Translations under genes and position numbers: made by a program
Notes under the pieces: model-generated
What the model was told of the DNA's origin: nothing
Seen by the model: only the letters and a program-made list of their open reading frames with translations
Databases searched by the model: none
Part shown: positions 7,761 to 10,040 of the stretch, piece by piece
Numbering within the stretch: the stretch's first letter is position 1
How the letters are laid out: every line of letters begins with the position of its first letter
Assembly: GCA_003978075.1 (NCBI GenBank)
Contig: QOAM01000126.1
Coordinates: 1-10,040 of the forward strand
Length of the DNA stretch: 10,040 bases
Source of the DNA: Thermodesulfatator sp.
GTDB lineage: Bacteria; Desulfobacterota; Thermodesulfobacteria; Thermodesulfobacteriales; Thermodesulfobacteriaceae
Direction of reading: 5' to 3'

Positions 7761-8771
7761 ATGGCCAAAATAGACCCGGAAAAACTCACCGGCCCTCAGA
7801 AAGCGGCCATCTTTCTTATAGTCATGGGGGAAGAATTCACCTCCGAGGTTTACAAGTACTTGGATGAGGAGGACATCAAGCGTATCGGGGTGGAGATGGC
7901 CAAGCTGGAGTATGTTCCGGCGGAGGCGGTGAAGAAGGTACTAGAGGAGGCCCACTTGGAGGCCAAGGAACTTCTGGCGGACCTCACCGTCTCTCCCGAA
8001 GAATTCCTGCAAAAGAGCCTGGTGCGGGCTTACGGAGAAAAGGGCAAGGAGCTCTGGGAAGAGATCCGCAAGGAGCTCGGGCCAGAGACCTTTAAAAAGC
8101 TCAAGAGACTCGATCCCAAAACCGTGGCCAACTTCTTGCGCAACGAGCATCCCCAGACCATCGCCATCGTCCTTCTTCACCTGGATCCGGACCTCGCCGG
8201 ACAGATCCTGCAGTTCTTGCCGGAGAAGATTCGCTCCGAGGTCCTCCTACGCATCGCTCTGGTGGACAAGGTGGACCCGGAAATCGTGGAGGAGATCAGC
8301 AACGCCCTGGAGGAGGAACTCCAGAGCGTGGGGGGCACCCTGGGACGCAAGCTGGGCGGCTCGGAGAAGGCCGCGGAGATCCTAACCCACGCCGGGCGGG
8401 AGCTCGAGGACGAGATCCTCTCAGACATCGAGGAGGAGAACCCTACCCTGGCCGAGGAGATCCGCAAGTATCTCTTCACCTTCGAGGACTTCCTGCAAGT
8501 GGACGACCTGGCCATTCAGACCCTGCTGCGGGAGATCTCCACCGACGATCTCCGCCTGGCCCTGAAGGGGGCCTCCGAGGAGGTGCGGGAGAAGTTCTTC
8601 CGCAATATGAGCGAACGGGCCGCCACCCTCCTCAAGGAAGACCTGGAGGTCATGGGTCCGGTAAGGCTTTCCGATGTAGAGAAGGCCCAGCAGAACATCA
8701 TCAAAGTGGCCAAGCGCCTGGAACAGGAGGGCAAGATCATCCTCGGACGAGGGGAGGAGGAGTTTGTCTAA
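7761..8771 (+). CDS. fliG: Flagellar rotor switch protein FliG
   Basis: FliG sits under the MS ring, couples to the stator and helps reverse rotation. The 336 residues match the usual length (331-335). The N-terminal FliF-binding domain begins with LTGPQKAAIFLIVMGEE (9-25). The middle domain has EHPQT (129-133) and LGGSEKAAEIL (198-208). The C-terminal torque helix region carries the charged residues expected at stator contacts: K269, R286 and E293/D294 (E. coli K264, R281, D288/D289). The hinge usually written MFxF reads LFTF here (238-241). AAGGAGG (7745-7751) is within the end of fliF, 9 bases before the ATG, so translation is probably coupled to fliF. The last 8 bases overlap the proposed fliH start. 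Confidence 0.97.
   Translation: MAKIDPEKLTGPQKAAIFLIVMGEEFTSEVYKYLDEEDIKRIGVEMAKLEYVPAEAVKKVLEEAHLEAKELLADLTVSPEEFLQKSLVRAYGEKGKELWEEIRKELGPETFKKLKRLDPKTVANFLRNEHPQTIAIVLLHLDPDLAGQILQFLPEKIRSEVLLRIALVDKVDPEIVEEISNALEEELQSVGGTLGRKLGGSEKAAEILTHAGRELEDEILSDIEEENPTLAEEIRKYLFTFEDFLQVDDLAIQTLLREISTDDLRLALKGASEEVREKFFRNMSERAATLLKEDLEVMGPVRLSDVEKAQQNIIKVAKRLEQEGKIILGRGEEEFV
8751..8766 (+). promoter_or_regulatory. Ribosome binding site and TTG start that define fliH
   Basis: The purine run GGGGAGGAGGAG (8751-8762) lies inside the end of fliG and is followed by TTG at 8764-8766. From this TTG the protein reads MSKILKGAWAEAV, a normal FliH beginning, so TTG is taken as the start. No ATG or GTG exists in this frame before residue 53. 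The start overlaps the fliG stop region by 8 bases. Confidence 0.75.
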
Positions 8772-10040
8772 GATCCTCAAGGGTGCCTGGGCCGAAGCCG
8801 TACGCATCGAATTTCGGGAGACGGAAAGCTTTCGGTCTCTTCAAGACCTCTTTGCTCCCAAACTTCCTGAAGAAAAATCCCGCCAGAAATCTCGTCAAGA
8901 GGAAGAAGTCCTGCGAGAGATGGCGGAGAAAGGCTATCGGGAGGGGTATCAGCAGGGGCTCGAGGAAGGGCGTCTTGAGGGCCAGCAACAGGGCTATCAA
9001 GAAGGCTATGAGCAGGGAAAGATCCAGGCCGAGAAGGAGCTGCAGGACCTTAAGGCCCGGTTGGAAAACGAATACCGGCAAAAGCTGGAAGAGCTCGATC
9101 ACCTTCTGGCTTCCTTACGAGAGGCCATCTCTCAAGGGGTCCTCTCTCTGGACCGTGAGGTCCTGACCCTCCTCAAGCTCCTGGTGCAAAAGCTCTTTTT
9201 CAAGGAATTCCTGCGGGACGAAGGGGTAATCCTCCGGGTGGTCCGGGAGGCCTTGCAGGAGGCGGTAGAGGGCTCCCGGGTGACCATCAGGGTCCACCCG
9301 CAGGAGGCACAAATACTCCGAAAGACCAACCTGCGGGCCCTTTCCGGAAAGACTTTTCCGGAAATTCGGGTGGAGGCCGATCCGAGCATTGCCCGGGGAG
9401 GCTGTCTGCTGGAGACCGATTTCGGGCTGGTGGACGCCATTGAGTCGGGCATCGTAAAGATTCCCCGGGTACCTGTAGATGACAACACAGGGGCCTTAAT
9501 CCCTAAGTACTTCCGGCTCTGGGATTGGATCAATTCAAGGCTCCCTTCTTCGGAGCGTCAAACGGCCCGGCGCCGTGCCAAGCCCGAGTCGGTGCTTCGG
9601 GAAGCGGAAGATGCCTTGGCCACCCTTGCCTCAGAGTGGAAGAGGACCTTTGAGGAGTTTCAGAAGGCGGACTCACCTGTGCCGCCTGTTATGATCACTG
9701 TCTGTGATAACACCGATTTGGCCAAACTGGTTCACGATCACATTGCTAAAGGAAATGTGCTCAAAGAACTGGAGAACAACGAGCGCAACGGCGAGGTGAC
9801 TTTTCGGATTGACACAAAACTCCTGGCCGAAGCCGAGGCAGCCTTTGAGGGGGAAACCAAGGCAGAGGCGGCTGAGCGGCTACGCAAGGTGGTGGATACC
9901 ATAGGAAAGATTGAGTGGGATGGGGAAGAAGATCCGCCAGGGAAAAACATCCGATCTGTAGTTTCTGTTGGAATGTTAAACGAGGGCTGGGACGCCCAGA
10001 ACGTCACCCAAATCCTGGGTTTGAGGGCATTCACTTCCCA
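8764..10040 (+). CDS. fliH: FliH fused in frame to a type III restriction helicase C-terminal region (open at window end)
   Basis: FliH is the stalk/regulator of the flagellar export ATPase FliI. From the TTG at 8764 the frame is open for 425 codons to the window edge. Residues 1-225 are FliH: N-terminal MSKILKGAWAEAV, then eight glycines every fourth residue (G57 to G85, the GxxxG repeat characteristic of FliH), a coiled-coil-like segment (86-120), and the C-terminal domain with ADPSIARGGCLLETDFG (205-221). FliH is normally about 220-260 residues and should end within some 10-25 residues of this point. Instead residue 226 onward matches type III restriction helicases. FliH is therefore nearly complete but loses its native extreme C-terminus, and the expected downstream fliI is not reached. 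Either the joint is real (recombination) or it is an assembly chimera. FliH identity is secure; a functional fusion is doubtful. Confidence 0.85.
   Translation, partial: MSKILKGAWAEAVRIEFRETESFRSLQDLFAPKLPEEKSRQKSRQEEEVLREMAEKGYREGYQQGLEEGRLEGQQQGYQEGYEQGKIQAEKELQDLKARLENEYRQKLEELDHLLASLREAISQGVLSLDREVLTLLKLLVQKLFFKEFLRDEGVILRVVREALQEAVEGSRVTIRVHPQEAQILRKTNLRALSGKTFPEIRVEADPSIARGGCLLETDFGLVDAIESGIVKIPRVPVDDNTGALIPKYFRLWDWINSRLPSSERQTARRRAKPESVLREAEDALATLASEWKRTFEEFQKADSPVPPVMITVCDNTDLAKLVHDHIAKGNVLKELENNERNGEVTFRIDTKLLAEAEAAFEGETKAEAAERLRKVVDTIGKIEWDGEEDPPGKNIRSVVSVGMLNEGWDAQNVTQILGLRAFTS
9439..10040 (+). pseudogene. C-terminal helicase fragment of a type III restriction-like enzyme, missing its N-terminal half
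   Basis: This segment reads in the fliH frame and resembles DEAD/DEAH-type type III restriction endonuclease subunits (the group labelled BPTD_3080 family in some databases, from memory). Seen are ESGIVKIPRVPVDDNTG (227-243 of the fused ORF), PKYFRLWDWI (247-256), the RecA-2-like PPVMITVCDNTDLAKLVHDH (308-327), and a motif V-like VSVGMLNEGWDAQNVTQILG (400-419). Motif VI and the nuclease domain would lie beyond the window. Walker A, the DExH box and the rest of the first RecA lobe are absent upstream, where FliH sits instead, so this piece cannot be a working helicase by itself. Hand counting gives about 55% GC over 9481-10040 against about 59% in sampled fliH lines, too small a difference to prove foreign origin. 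It is called a pseudogene because the 5' part is missing; the remaining frame is intact. Confidence 0.75.

Noticed and set aside
9439..10040. The restriction fragment as part of a complete defence system
   Set aside because: Helicase motifs I and II, a methylase gene and the nuclease domain are not in the window, so no functional system can be claimed.

Overview
This window shows a GC-rich bacterial chromosome segment of about 60% GC by eye. Its proteins are rich in Arg, Lys, Glu and Leu, which suggests a thermophile. The flagellar gene set and protein style resemble Thermodesulfobacteriota or deltaproteobacterial relatives, but nothing in the window fixes the taxon, so this is an inference.

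Layout. Positions 1-689 (minus strand) hold the N-terminal three quarters of ornithine carbamoyltransferase (argF), cut by the window edge. A 169-base divergent gap (690-858) follows. It contains a candidate argF promoter, a small AT-rich inverted repeat resembling a FleQ box, and a confusing translation-start region. All later genes lie on the plus strand in a tight, probably single operon. They are a receiver-less FleQ/FlrA-like sigma-54 activator (859-1809), an exported helical-repeat (TPR-like) protein (1838-3754), a FleR/FlrC-like sigma-54 activator with a pseudo-receiver (3759-5060), and then flgB, flgC, fliE, fliF, fliG and fliH (5082 onward). Gaps are 28 bases or less and several genes overlap.

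How the genes work together. The flagellar genes encode the proximal rod (FlgB, FlgC), the MS-ring/rod adaptor (FliE), the MS ring (FliF), the rotor switch (FliG) and the export-ATPase regulator (FliH). The order recalls the fleQ-fleS-fleR-fliEFGH cluster of Pseudomonas and flrA-flrB-flrC-fliEFGH of Vibrio. Here the histidine kinase slot is occupied by the exported repeat protein. The FleR/FlrC-like protein has also lost its phosphoacceptor Asp, so neither activator looks phosphorylation-controlled.

The strangest feature is at the right end. The fliH frame does not stop where FliH should end. It continues in frame, without a stop, into the C-terminal helicase half of a type III restriction-like enzyme (about 9439 to the window end). 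The join falls at residues that suit both families, so it is either a recombination scar or a contig chimera. The window alone cannot decide between them.
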